From positions 279,645-343,644 of the forward strand of contig JAIUPK010000001.1 in assembly GCA_020160915.1 (NCBI GenBank): a stretch of DNA of 64,000 nucleotides, written 5' to 3'. The notes under the pieces were generated by a model, which searched no databases, was not told where the DNA came from, and was given only the letters and a program-made list of their open reading frames with translations. Within the stretch, counting starts at the first letter, position 1; the number at the start of each line of letters is the position of its first letter. This DNA is from Actinomycetota bacterium. Its GTDB lineage: Bacteria; Actinomycetota; Actinomycetes; Actinomycetales; Microbacteriaceae. Made by a program: the position numbers and the translations under genes. Below are positions 1 through 8,046 of the stretch, piece by piece.

Positions 1-303
1 GTCGGCTCCCGCGTTGATACCCACCTCGATGGCCTGCTCCTCGACCGACGCCGACAGCAGCACGATGCGCACATCACCGATCGAGGAGTCGGCGCGAACG
101 GCACGGCAGACGTCGACGCCGCTCATCTCGGGCATCGCTATGTCGAGAATCGCGAGATCCGGGTGGTGGGTGCGGATCGCCTCGAGCGCCTCGGCGCCGT
201 CCGAGGCGACTGCCGCAACGGTCAGCCCCGCCTTCTTGACGGCAATTGTCACCAATTGCCTGATGTCAGCGTCGTCGTCGGCGATGACCACGGTGTGGGT
301 CAT
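1..303 (-). CDS. Response regulator, receiver domain (partial, 3' end outside window)
   Basis: The visible part is 101 codons from ATG at 303; the C-terminus lies beyond base 1. It is a CheY-like receiver: an acidic pocket ADDDAD near residues 8-13, the phospho-acceptor in LDIAMPEMSG (Asp near residue 54) and the switch serine in LLSAS near residue 84. What follows the receiver (output domain or none) cannot be seen. The ATG overlaps the stop of the upstream receiver gene by 4 nt (ATGA), so it is the next gene of the polysaccharide-like operon that starts at 6240. A histidine kinase may lie further downstream, outside this window; that is inference. Confidence 0.9.
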   Translation of the reverse strand, partial: MTHTVVIADDDADIRQLVTIAVKKAGLTVAAVASDGAEALEAIRTHHPDLAILDIAMPEMSGVDVCRAVRADSSIGDVRIVLLSASVEEQAIEVGINAGAD

Positions 304-668
304 GGGATTCTCCCGAGGGTTGTGAGGTCGGCAAGCACCTGGCGCACCTGCGCGCCGGTGAAGGGCTTCGGCAGGATCGCGTCGGCTACGGGGAAGTCCG
401 AGGCGTCGAGCACGGAGGCGACGACGATCGCGCACTCCGGCACGACCTCGCGAAAGCGGGTGATGAGTTCCCAGCCGCCCATGCCGGGGAGCATGAGATC
501 GATCACGGCGAGATCAGGCGGCAGGTCGGCGGCAGCGGACAGTGCCTCCTCACCCGTGCCGACGACGTGCACGGCGCATCCGGCCTTCTCGAAGTACTGG
601 CGCAGCAGACCGGCCTGGTCTGCACTGTCCTCCACGACGAGTACCTGATTCCGATGTGACCCTGTCAT
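300..668 (-). CDS. Stand-alone receiver-domain response regulator
   Basis: 122 residues, just the length of one receiver domain with no DNA-binding output. Key residues are present: acidic pair in VVEDSAD (near 12-13), phospho-acceptor Asp in VIDLMLPGMGG (near 57) and conserved Lys in LPKPFTG (near 103). Such CheY-like single-domain proteins usually act by protein contact or as phosphorelay intermediates. The ATG at 668 was chosen because it overlaps the stop of the small membrane protein gene by 4 nt; an in-frame upstream extension to 743 exists but would overlap that gene. The stop overlaps the next receiver gene's ATG. Confidence 0.9.
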   Translation of the reverse strand: MTGSHRNQVLVVEDSADQAGLLRQYFEKAGCAVHVVGTGEEALSAAADLPPDLAVIDLMLPGMGGWELITRFREVVPECAIVVASVLDASDFPVADAILPKPFTGAQVRQVLADLTTLGRIP

Positions 669-880
669 GCGAAGAACACCTGCCTCACGACGACAAGTGC
701 TGCGACCAGCACCAGGGCCACCACTGCCTTCAGCCACAACCACCGTTCGGATCGACGATCCCTGTCGATCTCCTGCTGGATGAAGACCGCCCCGGGGTTT
801 CGGAGGTCCGTCGGCACCACGACCGCCGCGGCCGAGTGGCGGGGCTCATGGCCTTCCGCGTGCTTCATGGCCATTCTCAT
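665..880 (-). CDS. Small single-span membrane protein, unknown function
   Basis: 71 residues, not recognised as a named family. A polar N-terminal half of about 48 residues is followed by one hydrophobic helix (about residues 49-68, rich in V, A and L) and a short C-terminal tail, so a type II-like single-span membrane protein is likely. The ATG at 880 overlaps the glycosyltransferase stop by 4 nt; in-frame ATGs at 874 and 868 are alternatives. Its place between a membrane glycosyltransferase and receiver proteins suggests an accessory subunit of the synthase. That is inference from context only. Confidence 0.7.
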   Translation of the reverse strand: MRMAMKHAEGHEPRHSAAAVVVPTDLRNPGAVFIQQEIDRDRRSERWLWLKAVVALVLVAALVVVRQVFFA

Positions 881-2373
881 GCGGAGACCCTTCCGGTCTT
901 CTCGGTCTTGTCCCAGGAGGTCTCCGCCCCGCGGAACTCCTTGATGTAGGAGTCGACCGTGATCGCGCAGAGGATCGGTCCGTAACCGACGACGTAGACG
1001 AGGATCGGCGTGAGCACCCGGCCCACGATCGTTCCCTCCACCACCTTGGTCAGCCACCCGCCGAGCATCGACAACGAGATCCAGAAGTAGACGAAGACCG
1101 TCCACCAGAACACCGCGGTGTCGGTGAGCACTATTCCGAACGCCCCCGGCACGATCTCCTCGAACGGCCCGGGGAAGAAGGCCGTGAGCATCACGATCAT
1201 CGAGATGATTCCGGGGAAGAACAACGCCTCGACGAGCGTGCGCCTGCCGATCCCCCAGTCGAGCTGGAGCGAGAGGAAGATCGAGAAAAAGTACGTGCAG
1301 GCGGCCAGCACCCACAGCCCGCGGAACGCGACATTGGCCAAGTCGCTTCCCACGAGCAGGAGGCCGAGGAGGCCCAGTGATGACAGGATCATGACAAGAG
1401 GCAGCAATTGGATGCTGAACCAGGCAAGACCGAAACCCAGCGTTCCCAGACCGTGACCCTTGTTGGGCCGGAACCACATCGCTCGGTAGCGAGCGGTGAT
1501 CTCCACATTGCCGCGAGCCCACCTGAGACGCTGCTTCCACAGCGCTCGCACCGTGCCGGGTTCCTCTGCTAGCACCACGGCGCGGGGATCGAACACCACC
1601 CGTTTGCCTCGCAATTGGGTCTCGAATGTCGTGACGGTGTCCTCGGCGAACCCACTGGTGTCGATCACGCTTCCCATCGCCACGAGATTCTCCCGGGTGT
1701 GCAACTGTGCCCCTCCGGCGAGGCAGGCCTGCGCGCCGAGTACGTTCTGGGCGCGCCGGGCGGCGGCTTGGGCCATCACGTACTCGATGGCGATGAAGCG
1801 AGTGAGGTAGTTCTTGCGGATGCTGCCCTCACGCACGTAGGCGGTCACAGCTCCGACCTCCGGGTCGACAAGATGCCGAGTGAGTTTACGCAGCGAGTCG
1901 GGCGCGTAGATTACGTCGGCGTCGGTGATGAGCACAGCTTCGGCCCAGTCCTCGCCCAGAACGATGTTCAGTCCGTGATTGAGTGTGTGCGCCTTGCCCT
2001 CACCCCCGTGCGACCGCCGAAGGTGGTACACGGCACCCGGGTAGCGTGCGGCCCGATCCTCGACGACGTCGGCCGTGGCATCCGTGCTGGCATCATCGAT
2101 GACGTAGACACGTAGTCGGGCACGCGGGTACTCGAGTGACATGAAACGGTCGATGGTTGCGCCGATCACGGCCTCTTCGTTCCACGCGGGCACGAGAACG
2201 GCAACCCGCGGCAGATAGGGCGCGGACTTGCGATAGTTGTTGATGCTTCCGTGAAAGGGAATCGCCAGGAAAAGCACCAGCGTCGTGATGACCGGCATGG
2301 CCCCCGAGATCACGAGCAGCAGCAGGAACACTGTGAGGATGTTGTAGCCGAGGGTGGCCCAGTCGATGGTCAT
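877..2373 (-). CDS. Processive family-2 glycosyltransferase, PgaC/BcsA-like membrane synthase
   Basis: 498 residues. One or two N-terminal membrane helices (about 8-40), then a GT-A domain with VPAWNEE (62-68), DDASTD (93-98), DAD (151-153), the acceptor acid in FAEDT (244-245) and QRLRW (281-285). Five or so C-terminal membrane helices follow. The D,D,D,QxxRW set is the signature of processive beta-glycan synthases (cellulose, hyaluronan, poly-GlcNAc). The family predicts polymerisation of a UDP-sugar and export through the membrane; the actual sugar cannot be read from sequence. Deacetylase domains encoded upstream would fit a GlcNAc polymer. ATG at 2373 overlaps the PHP gene stop by 4 nt. 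Confidence 0.88.
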   Translation of the reverse strand: MTIDWATLGYNILTVFLLLLVISGAMPVITTLVLFLAIPFHGSINNYRKSAPYLPRVAVLVPAWNEEAVIGATIDRFMSLEYPRARLRVYVIDDASTDATADVVEDRAARYPGAVYHLRRSHGGEGKAHTLNHGLNIVLGEDWAEAVLITDADVIYAPDSLRKLTRHLVDPEVGAVTAYVREGSIRKNYLTRFIAIEYVMAQAAARRAQNVLGAQACLAGGAQLHTRENLVAMGSVIDTSGFAEDTVTTFETQLRGKRVVFDPRAVVLAEEPGTVRALWKQRLRWARGNVEITARYRAMWFRPNKGHGLGTLGFGLAWFSIQLLPLVMILSSLGLLGLLLVGSDLANVAFRGLWVLAACTYFFSIFLSLQLDWGIGRRTLVEALFFPGIISMIVMLTAFFPGPFEEIVPGAFGIVLTDTAVFWWTVFVYFWISLSMLGGWLTKVVEGTIVGRVLTPILVYVVGYGPILCAITVDSYIKEFRGAETSWDKTEKTGRVSA

Positions 2374-3089
2374 CGCCGCGCCTCCGTCAGCATCGCCGGC
2401 ACGCGCTCGTACCGTCCGACCTCCGACGCCTCGTGCGCGTCGGTGGAGGCGACGACCACCGCGCCAGCTGCAAGCGCGACCCCGAGCGAGCGAGGGCCGG
2501 GGCAGCCCCATTTCTCGTTCACCTCGATGAGGGTGGATGTGTCGGCAGCAGTCGAGGCCCAGAGGTCGAGCTGGGCATCCGACAGATCGTCCTCGCTGAG
2601 CCCGATCTTGGGAAGGATCGAGAAGCAGTGCGCGAGCTGGTTTCCCGGCGCTCGCCTCATCGCACCGACGAGGGCACCGACGAGCATGTCGAGCGCATCG
2701 GCGACCGGCAGTCCGTTGTCGAGTCGCTCTCGAACCAGGTGCGGGAGCACCGGTCCGTCGGAGCCGGGGAACTGATGGTCCGCGATGACTATGGCGTCAA
2801 CGCCCTCCAGTGCGGAGGGCACATCCAGAGTCCCTGACGAGTCGAGGATCTTGGCCTCGACTCCCGTCAGCACCGTGAGACCCTCGGGCACCGGCTGTGC
2901 TGCAACGGCGGAGACGAACTCGGGCACCCAGGTCGTGGAGACCCTGACGTGATCGGTCAACCGGATGACACTGAGACCGGCCCTGGCAGCCGCCGCGATG
3001 TTGTCGGCAAGGCTCGAAACGGCATCGTCGGAGAACGTCGAGTGGACGTGATAGTCCCCCGACAGCTCTGGATGCCGTGGCCGGGTCAT
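2370..3089 (-). CDS. PHP-domain metal-dependent hydrolase
   Basis: 239 residues. Metal-binding motifs of the PHP (polymerase and histidinol phosphatase) family are visible: HVHS near residue 14, LTDHV near 46, Glu in TGVEAK, His in IADHQF, and STDAH near 215. Known PHP proteins hydrolyse phosphoesters such as histidinol phosphate or phosphotyrosine on capsule kinases. In this operon a regulatory or precursor phosphatase for the glycan pathway is plausible but unproven. Start ATG at 3089 overlaps the ATP-grasp stop by 4 nt. It shares only the fold with the second PHP gene at 39825-40679. Confidence 0.82.
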   Translation of the reverse strand: MTRPRHPELSGDYHVHSTFSDDAVSSLADNIAAAARAGLSVIRLTDHVRVSTTWVPEFVSAVAAQPVPEGLTVLTGVEAKILDSSGTLDVPSALEGVDAIVIADHQFPGSDGPVLPHLVRERLDNGLPVADALDMLVGALVGAMRRAPGNQLAHCFSILPKIGLSEDDLSDAQLDLWASTAADTSTLIEVNEKWGCPGPRSLGVALAAGAVVVASTDAHEASEVGRYERVPAMLTEARR

Positions 3090-4072
3090 GCGCGACTCTC
3101 TCCCGGCTGCGGGTCGGCCGCGAGCACGATCTCGGCCGGATCCAGGAAGATGTCTTCGAGGAAGCGCACGTTGGCAAGCTCCCGGAACGGCAGTCGCACG
3201 GGCAGCGGGCGACCCAACGCGAGATCCACCGCGAGGGAGGGCATGTCGACGCCGGCCGCGATCGTGAGGGGCATCGCACCCGGGAACCTCGGGTTGACCT
3301 CGAGCAGGGCGGCCACCCCGGCGCTGTCATAACGCAGCTGCACGTTGGCGACCCCCACGAGTCCGATGGCTTCGGCAACCGCGGCAGCCGTCTGCTCCAA
3401 CTCGGTTGAGTGCAGGGTGTAGCCCGCGATGGAAACGCCCGAGTCGACCTTCGTGCGACTGCGGGGAACGGCGGCGATGACCGCCCCGTCAGCTCCCGCG
3501 AGAACATCGACCGAGAACTCGTCACCCGGGAGGTTCTCCTGGATGATCAGCGACTCATCGGGGCCGATCGCCTCGAGGGCGGCGCGGTCCTCGACCAGAC
3601 GCACACCGCGGGAGCCCGCGCCGCTGCGGGGCTTGACGATCACCGGGAAGTCCCAGTGCGACGCGATGGCCTCGGCGGTGAGCAGGGCGGTCGTGGGAAC
3701 CCGCAGCCGACCCTCGCAGCGTTGGGCGAGCATCCACTTGTCGAGGCAGACCTCGAGGGTGTCGATCGAGGGGGCCGCGAGTACGGCCCCGAGCTCGGAT
3801 CGGCGAAGCGCCAGCGGTCGCAGTTCGAAGTCGACGGTCGACACGACCACGTCGATGCCGTCGGAAGCCACCACGTCGCGAACCGAGTCGACGAATCCGT
3901 CGGCGACAGCGGGCGGCACGATCCGTCGTCGATCCGCGGCAACGAGGTAGAGACCGCTCGCCCAGCGATCCATGTCGGCGGCGAACACGTCAATGTCGTC
4001 GCGAGCAAGCAGCGAGCGGATGACGGCCACCCCGGCCGGGCCGCCGGCTCCCGTCACGAGTACACGAGTCAT
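3086..4072 (-). CDS. ATP-grasp domain ligase (CarB-like)
   Basis: 328 residues. An N-terminal Rossmann-like lobe opens with VLVTGAGGPAG, then comes an ATP-grasp core with PVIVKPRSGAGSRGV (about 145-160), a QENLPGDEFSVDVL segment and the Mg-binding LLEVNPRFPG near 268. The CarB-related ATP-grasp group activates a carboxylate with ATP and joins it to an amine or another nucleophile. Members often sit in capsule or sugar-nucleotide clusters. Here it lies directly after two deacetylase genes, so ligation of a carboxylate to a freed amino sugar is an attractive but speculative role. ATG overlaps the upstream fusion gene's stop by 4 nt. Confidence 0.85.
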   Translation of the reverse strand: MTRVLVTGAGGPAGVAVIRSLLARDDIDVFAADMDRWASGLYLVAADRRRIVPPAVADGFVDSVRDVVASDGIDVVVSTVDFELRPLALRRSELGAVLAAPSIDTLEVCLDKWMLAQRCEGRLRVPTTALLTAEAIASHWDFPVIVKPRSGAGSRGVRLVEDRAALEAIGPDESLIIQENLPGDEFSVDVLAGADGAVIAAVPRSRTKVDSGVSIAGYTLHSTELEQTAAAVAEAIGLVGVANVQLRYDSAGVAALLEVNPRFPGAMPLTIAAGVDMPSLAVDLALGRPLPVRLPFRELANVRFLEDIFLDPAEIVLAADPQPGESRA

Positions 4073-5136
4073 CGGCTGCCCTCCCCCGAGCTGGTCTGCG
4101 CCTGCGGACGCTTGCGCACCGGCATGGACATGTCGGCGGTCTCGCGGAGGATCTCGAGCGGCTCGACGCTCTCGCCGGCACCAAATCGCGACCAGTACCG
4201 CGCCGTGGCGAGCACGAACTCGGGGTCAAGATAGTTGCGGATCTGGGACTGCGATGCGAAGCACGACAGCAGAGCGAGCTTCTTCTCGGTGAACCCGTCG
4301 ATCGAGACGAACCGGGTGGGTCTGAAGTCCACTGTTGACGACGGACTCTGAAAGCAGGCGACCGTGTCTACCGAGCGGGTCGCGACGACCGTCGCCTCGT
4401 GAGTGGCGCGGTGGTCTTGGTGGCGATCGTGGATCGAGTGGGTGTAGACGATCGTGGGATTCACCTCGCGCACGACGCGTTCGATGATCTGCACGGTGGG
4501 ACCGGTGTTGGTGATCTCGGTGTCGACCAGGTCTTCGAGGAACAGCCGCGCGCCCAGGAGGTCGGCGGCGGCGAGCGACTCGTGCTGGCGATCTTCGGGC
4601 GAACCACCCCTACCGCCGCGGGAGAGGGTCAGGATCACGACCTGATCGCCCGACGCGCGATGAGAGGCGAGGATGCCGCCGACACCGATCTCGACGTCGT
4701 CGGGATGCGCACCCACGGCGAGAACGTACTCGCGCGGGCGGCCGGGGTTGTGTCGCGCACGACCCTCCTCAGCCAATCGGAGCACCGTCGCCACCAGATG
4801 CCCGGAATCGATCGGCTTGGTGATGAACTCGTCGGCCTGGCCGCGAAGGGCGCTGACCGCGTAGTCGACCGAGACATGCGCCGTCATCACGATAACCGGC
4901 AGATCGGGCCGGTCGGCGCGAAGCACGGCGAGTAGTTCGAGGCCAGTCATGCCCGGCATCTCGATGTCGGTGACCACGACATCGGGATTGAACTGGGCCA
5001 TCGCGCGTTGTGCCTGAGGCGCGTCGCCCACCGCCATCACCACGCACTCGGCTCGTCGCTCCAGGAGGGCGCGGGTGTACTGGGCCACATCGGGATCGTC
5101 GTCGACGACGAGCACCCGATAGGCACCTTCGGACAT
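4069..5136 (-). CDS. Receiver domain fused to PIG-L/LmbE-type deacetylase (copy 2)
   Basis: 355 residues with two domains. Residues 1-125 form a full receiver (VDDDPD near 11-16, phospho-acceptor Asp57 in TDIEMPG, Thr in VMTAH, Lys in ITKPID). Residues 135-345 form a PIG-L deacetylase with AHPDD (143-147) and HQDH (239-242), the zinc-binding set of GlcNAc-amide hydrolases such as MshB and LmbE. Phosphorylation would be expected to control the enzyme directly. The ATG at 5136 sits 6 nt after AGGGGG; a GTG at 5139 is the alternative. The upstream neighbour at 5218-6240 has the same architecture and clearly arose by duplication. Confidence 0.9.
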   Translation of the reverse strand: MSEGAYRVLVVDDDPDVAQYTRALLERRAECVVMAVGDAPQAQRAMAQFNPDVVVTDIEMPGMTGLELLAVLRADRPDLPVIVMTAHVSVDYAVSALRGQADEFITKPIDSGHLVATVLRLAEEGRARHNPGRPREYVLAVGAHPDDVEIGVGGILASHRASGDQVVILTLSRGGRGGSPEDRQHESLAAADLLGARLFLEDLVDTEITNTGPTVQIIERVVREVNPTIVYTHSIHDRHQDHRATHEATVVATRSVDTVACFQSPSSTVDFRPTRFVSIDGFTEKKLALLSCFASQSQIRNYLDPEFVLATARYWSRFGAGESVEPLEILRETADMSMPVRKRPQAQTSSGEGSR

Positions 5137-5217
5137 CACGTTCCCCCTCGTGGTAACTCTAGGGCCGGCTCACCGGCATGGCGCCGCGGCCCAAACTCAG
5201 GCGCTCGGCCGCGCGAT

Positions 5218-6240
5218 TCAGCTGGATCCGGCGACATCTGCCGAGTCGCGGACGATCTCGAGCGGCTCACAGTACGAGCCCTGACCGTATCGGGACCACG
5301 AACGGGCCGTGGCGAGTGCGAAGTCGGGTTCGAGGTAGTCGGGGCGATCCGCGGCGTCGCGGGCGAAGCATCCGAGCATGGCCAGTTTCTTGTCGGTGAA
5401 CCCGTCGATGGTGACGAACCGGTTGGGACGGAACTCGACTGTTGCCGCGGTGCCCTGGAAGCACGCGACCGTGCGTACGTTGGCCGTCGTCACGAGTGTC
5501 GCGTCGTGCACGGCGCGGTGATCCTGGTTGTCGTCGTTCTTGCTGTGCGTGTAGACGATGGTGGGCTTCAGCTCCTCGACCACCTTGCGGATGATCTCAG
5601 CGATCTGCGGCGAGGTCGCCAAAGCGTGGCCGGGAATGTCCTCCAGCACGACCTGGGCACCGATCACGCCGGCGGCCTCCGAACTCTCGGTCCACGCACC
5701 CTGGATGCCGGTGTCGCGCATGCCGCGCGACAGGGTGAGGATCGTGACCGAGTCTCCCGCAGCGGCGTGGGCCGCCAGAATGCCGCCGACCCCGACCTCG
5801 ACATCATCGGGGTGCGCGCCGATCGCGAGCACGACCTGCTTGCGCGGGCCGGATGCCGCGGACTCGCGCGCCTTCGTAGCCAGCCGCGTGACGTGCCCGA
5901 CCAGATCGGCAGACGTCACCGGCTTGGTGAGGAACTCATCGGCCTGACTGCGCAGGGCGGTCACCGCGTAGTCGAGGGAGGCGTGGGCTGTCATGACGAT
6001 GACGGGGATGCCGGGGCGCAGCTCGCGGATCACGCCGATGAGCTCGAGGCCCGAGGCACCGGGCAGCTCGATGTCTGTGATCACCAGATCGGGCACGAAG
6101 TCGAGCACTGCTGCGCCCACCGCTCGCGGATCGGCGATCGTCAGGACGACACAGAGTTCCCGCTTCTCGAGCACCGTCTTGGAGAACAGCGCGACATCAG
6201 GATCGTCTTCGATGACGATGACTCTGAATGGTTCGGACAT
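5218..6240 (-). CDS. Receiver domain fused to PIG-L/LmbE-type deacetylase (copy 1), first gene of operon
   Basis: 340 residues. Receiver at 1-120: EDDPD (11-15), phospho-acceptor Asp56 in TDIELPG, Thr84 in VMTAH, Lys106 in LTKPV. The PIG-L domain follows a short linker: AHPDD at 142-146 and NQDHRAVH later. All catalytic and phosphorylation residues are intact in both copies, so neither looks degraded. ATG at 6240 is preceded by AGAGGGGGT. The 81-bp gap to the second copy contains only that gene's ribosome-binding site, while every later junction in the operon overlaps. The promoter probably lies in 6241-6329. Confidence 0.9.
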   Translation of the reverse strand: MSEPFRVIVIEDDPDVALFSKTVLEKRELCVVLTIADPRAVGAAVLDFVPDLVITDIELPGASGLELIGVIRELRPGIPVIVMTAHASLDYAVTALRSQADEFLTKPVTSADLVGHVTRLATKARESAASGPRKQVVLAIGAHPDDVEVGVGGILAAHAAAGDSVTILTLSRGMRDTGIQGAWTESSEAAGVIGAQVVLEDIPGHALATSPQIAEIIRKVVEELKPTIVYTHSKNDDNQDHRAVHDATLVTTANVRTVACFQGTAATVEFRPNRFVTIDGFTDKKLAMLGCFARDAADRPDYLEPDFALATARSWSRYGQGSYCEPLEIVRDSADVAGSS

Positions 6241-6307
6241 GACCAGACCCCCTCTGGATGCGATGTACCCAACTGTACCCCGATTGGCCTGTCGCGCCCA
6301 TGAGGTG

Positions 6308-6326
6308 TCACCCCCAAACCGGGTGA
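6308..6326 (-). terminator. Short hairpin downstream of the amidohydrolase gene
   Basis: TCACCC and GGGTGA arms with a 7-nt loop lie just after the amidohydrolase stop (6330) and before the first operon gene. There is no clear T tract, so this is a weak terminator candidate only. Confidence 0.35.
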
Positions 6327-6329
6327 TGT

Positions 6330-7124
6330 TTACAGCGGTTTCGTGCCGAATCGCCGCAGTGCGAGGGCCGGATTGATGGCGCGCACCGACGCGATGCGGT
6401 GGGTGTCGATGTGGGCAACCGCAACGCCGTTCTCTTCGCCGATCGTGACGAGCTCGACGCCCATCGGGTCGAGCACCATGCTGTTGCCGACCCCGACCGG
6501 TGGCGCGTGGTCGGCGGCCGCCACGAACACCGTGTTCTCCAGCGCCCGCGCCGTGAGCAGTGTGCGCCAGTGGTGCTCCTTGAGTGGTCCGCGCACCCAT
6601 TCGGCCGGCACCAGAAGCAGGTCGGCACCAGCGTCGACCAGACGACGGCTCACCTCCGGGAAGCGCACGTCGTAGCAGGTCTGCAGGCCCACGGTGAAGC
6701 CCTCCCAGGCGAACGTCTGGGGCTCGTCAATAGGGCCGGGGGTGACCCAGTCCGATTCGCGCTGCCCGAACGCGTCGTACAGATGCATCTTGCGGTACAC
6801 GGCAGCGACGGCCCCGGTCGGGGTGACGGCGACGACCGTGTTGCTGACGTGGGTGGCATCCGCGGTCTCGATGAAGCCGGCGACCAGGTGGATGCCCAGC
6901 CGCCTGGCCACGTCGCCCAACCCGGTCACGAACTCGCCGTCGAGGTGCTGAGCCGCGCGCAGCCAGCCCTCGTCGGGCTCGGGAGTGAAGTAGGACGAGT
7001 ACTCGGGCAGCAGCACGAGGGTTGCGCCGCGGGCCACGGCGACCTCCGCCAGCTCGGCGATGGTGCTCAGGTTGGCCGCGGTGTCGGCGCCGGGCGCGAA
7101 CTGCGTGACCCCGAGACCTGCCAT
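6330..7124 (-). CDS. Carbon-nitrogen hydrolase (nitrilase/omega-amidase superfamily)
   Basis: 264 residues, full length for the family. The Glu-Lys-Cys triad is visible: Glu in LLPEYS near 41, Lys in YRKMHLYD near 109 and Cys in LQTCYDVRFPE near 142. These enzymes hydrolyse amides or nitriles in the cytoplasm; omega-amidase/Nit2-like members act on alpha-ketoglutaramate-type substrates. The substrate cannot be fixed from sequence. The ATG at 7124 shares one base with the nadE stop, so the two are cotranscribed and this gene may contribute to nitrogen or amide salvage alongside NAD synthesis. Confidence 0.88.
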   Translation of the reverse strand: MAGLGVTQFAPGADTAANLSTIAELAEVAVARGATLVLLPEYSSYFTPEPDEGWLRAAQHLDGEFVTGLGDVARRLGIHLVAGFIETADATHVSNTVVAVTPTGAVAAVYRKMHLYDAFGQRESDWVTPGPIDEPQTFAWEGFTVGLQTCYDVRFPEVSRRLVDAGADLLLVPAEWVRGPLKEHHWRTLLTARALENTVFVAAADHAPPVGVGNSMVLDPMGVELVTIGEENGVAVAHIDTHRIASVRAINPALALRRFGTKPL

Positions 7125-7945
7125 CAACGCCACCAGTCGTCGAACATCGTCACCGGCTCGCGCCGCTTGTGCTGGGTGGCCAGGTAGCGCTCCTCGATCG
7201 CGACGGCGACCTCGGGCGCGACCTCCTGACCCTCGAGGTAGTCGTCGATCTGCTGGTAGGTGAGGCCGAGGTTGGCCTCGTCGGTCTGCCCGGGGATGCC
7301 GTCGAGCAGGTCGGCGGTAGGCGCCTTGAGGTAGAGGCGCTCCGGGGCGTCGAGGTGCTGCAGCATCGACCGACCCTGGCGCTTCGTGAGCCCGGAGAGC
7401 GGGAGCAGGTCTGCACCGCCGTCGCCGAACTTGGTGTAGAAGCCCGTGACGGCCTCGGCCGCGTGATCGGTGCCGACGACGAGCAGCGCGTGCTGGCCCG
7501 CGATCGCATACTGGGCGATCATGCGCATGCGCGCCTTCACGTTGCCCTTGGTGAAGTCGAGCAGCGGATCGCCCGTGGCGTCGACATACTCGGCATCCAC
7601 CCCGTCGACGCCGCGCTCGATGTTGAAGGTGATCTCGCGATCGGGGCTGATGAAGTCGAGGGCGAGCTGGGCATCCGCCTCGTCGGCCTGCACCCGGTAG
7701 GGCAGGCGCACGGCGATGAACGTGGCGTCGTTGCCCTCGGACCGAAGCTGCTCGACGGCGAGTTGACACAGTCGTCCGGCGAGCGACGAGTCCTGACCGC
7801 CGCTGATGCCGAGCACGAAGCCCTTCGCGCGGGATGCCGTCAGGTAGTCCTTGAGGAAGCCCACTCGTGCGGCGACCTGTTCGGCCGGATCGATCGAGGG
7901 CACCACGTTGAGGTCGTAGATGATGCGGGCCTGCAGGGGATTCAT
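7124..7945 (-). CDS. nadE: Ammonia-dependent NAD(+) synthetase
   Basis: 273 residues, matching the short ammonia-using NadE of E. coli and Bacillus rather than the glutamine-dependent long form. The P-loop SGGQDSS (near 46-52) binds the pyrophosphate of ATP, and the [20 protein letters not shown] segment near 157-176 is the deamido-NAD/ATP site. It converts nicotinate adenine dinucleotide, ATP and ammonia to NAD. The ATG at 7945 is preceded by TAGATT and 6 nt, suggesting a leaderless transcript. It is the first gene of a two-gene unit with the amidohydrolase. Confidence 0.96.
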   Translation of the reverse strand: MNPLQARIIYDLNVVPSIDPAEQVAARVGFLKDYLTASRAKGFVLGISGGQDSSLAGRLCQLAVEQLRSEGNDATFIAVRLPYRVQADEADAQLALDFISPDREITFNIERGVDGVDAEYVDATGDPLLDFTKGNVKARMRMIAQYAIAGQHALLVVGTDHAAEAVTGFYTKFGDGGADLLPLSGLTKRQGRSMLQHLDAPERLYLKAPTADLLDGIPGQTDEANLGLTYQQIDDYLEGQEVAPEVAVAIEERYLATQHKRREPVTMFDDWWR

Positions 7946-7951
7946 GACTCG

Positions 7952-7957
7952 AATCTA
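7952..7957 (-). promoter_or_regulatory. Probable -10 element for leaderless nadE
   Basis: TAGATT on the minus strand ends 6 nt before the nadE ATG, so transcription would begin at or next to the start codon. No Shine-Dalgarno sequence can fit. Confidence 0.5.
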
Positions 7958-7973
7958 CCGCCGCTTGGCGGCT

Positions 7974-8042
7974 GGTTGAGTAGCGCGCAAGCGCGTATCG
8001 AAACCATCTAAGGTCTCGATACGCGCTTCGCGCTACTCGACC
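7974..8042. repeat. Head-to-head pair of palindromic repeats (family A), likely terminator
   Basis: Two copies of a unit of the form GGTTGAGTAGCG...CGTATCGAAACC face each other (7974-8005 and 8012-8042). Together they form a stem of about 31 bp with a 6-nt loop. It lies just past the aceB stop on the minus strand and upstream of nadE, so it probably ends the aceA-aceB transcript. The same unit recurs near 10549, 13941 and 45777. Confidence 0.8.
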
Positions 8043-8046
8043 GGCG

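Noticed and set aside
7974-8042. CRISPR-like or phage attachment repeat
   Set aside because: Copies are few, inverted and scattered, with no spacer array or cas genes. A REP-type palindrome and terminator fits better.
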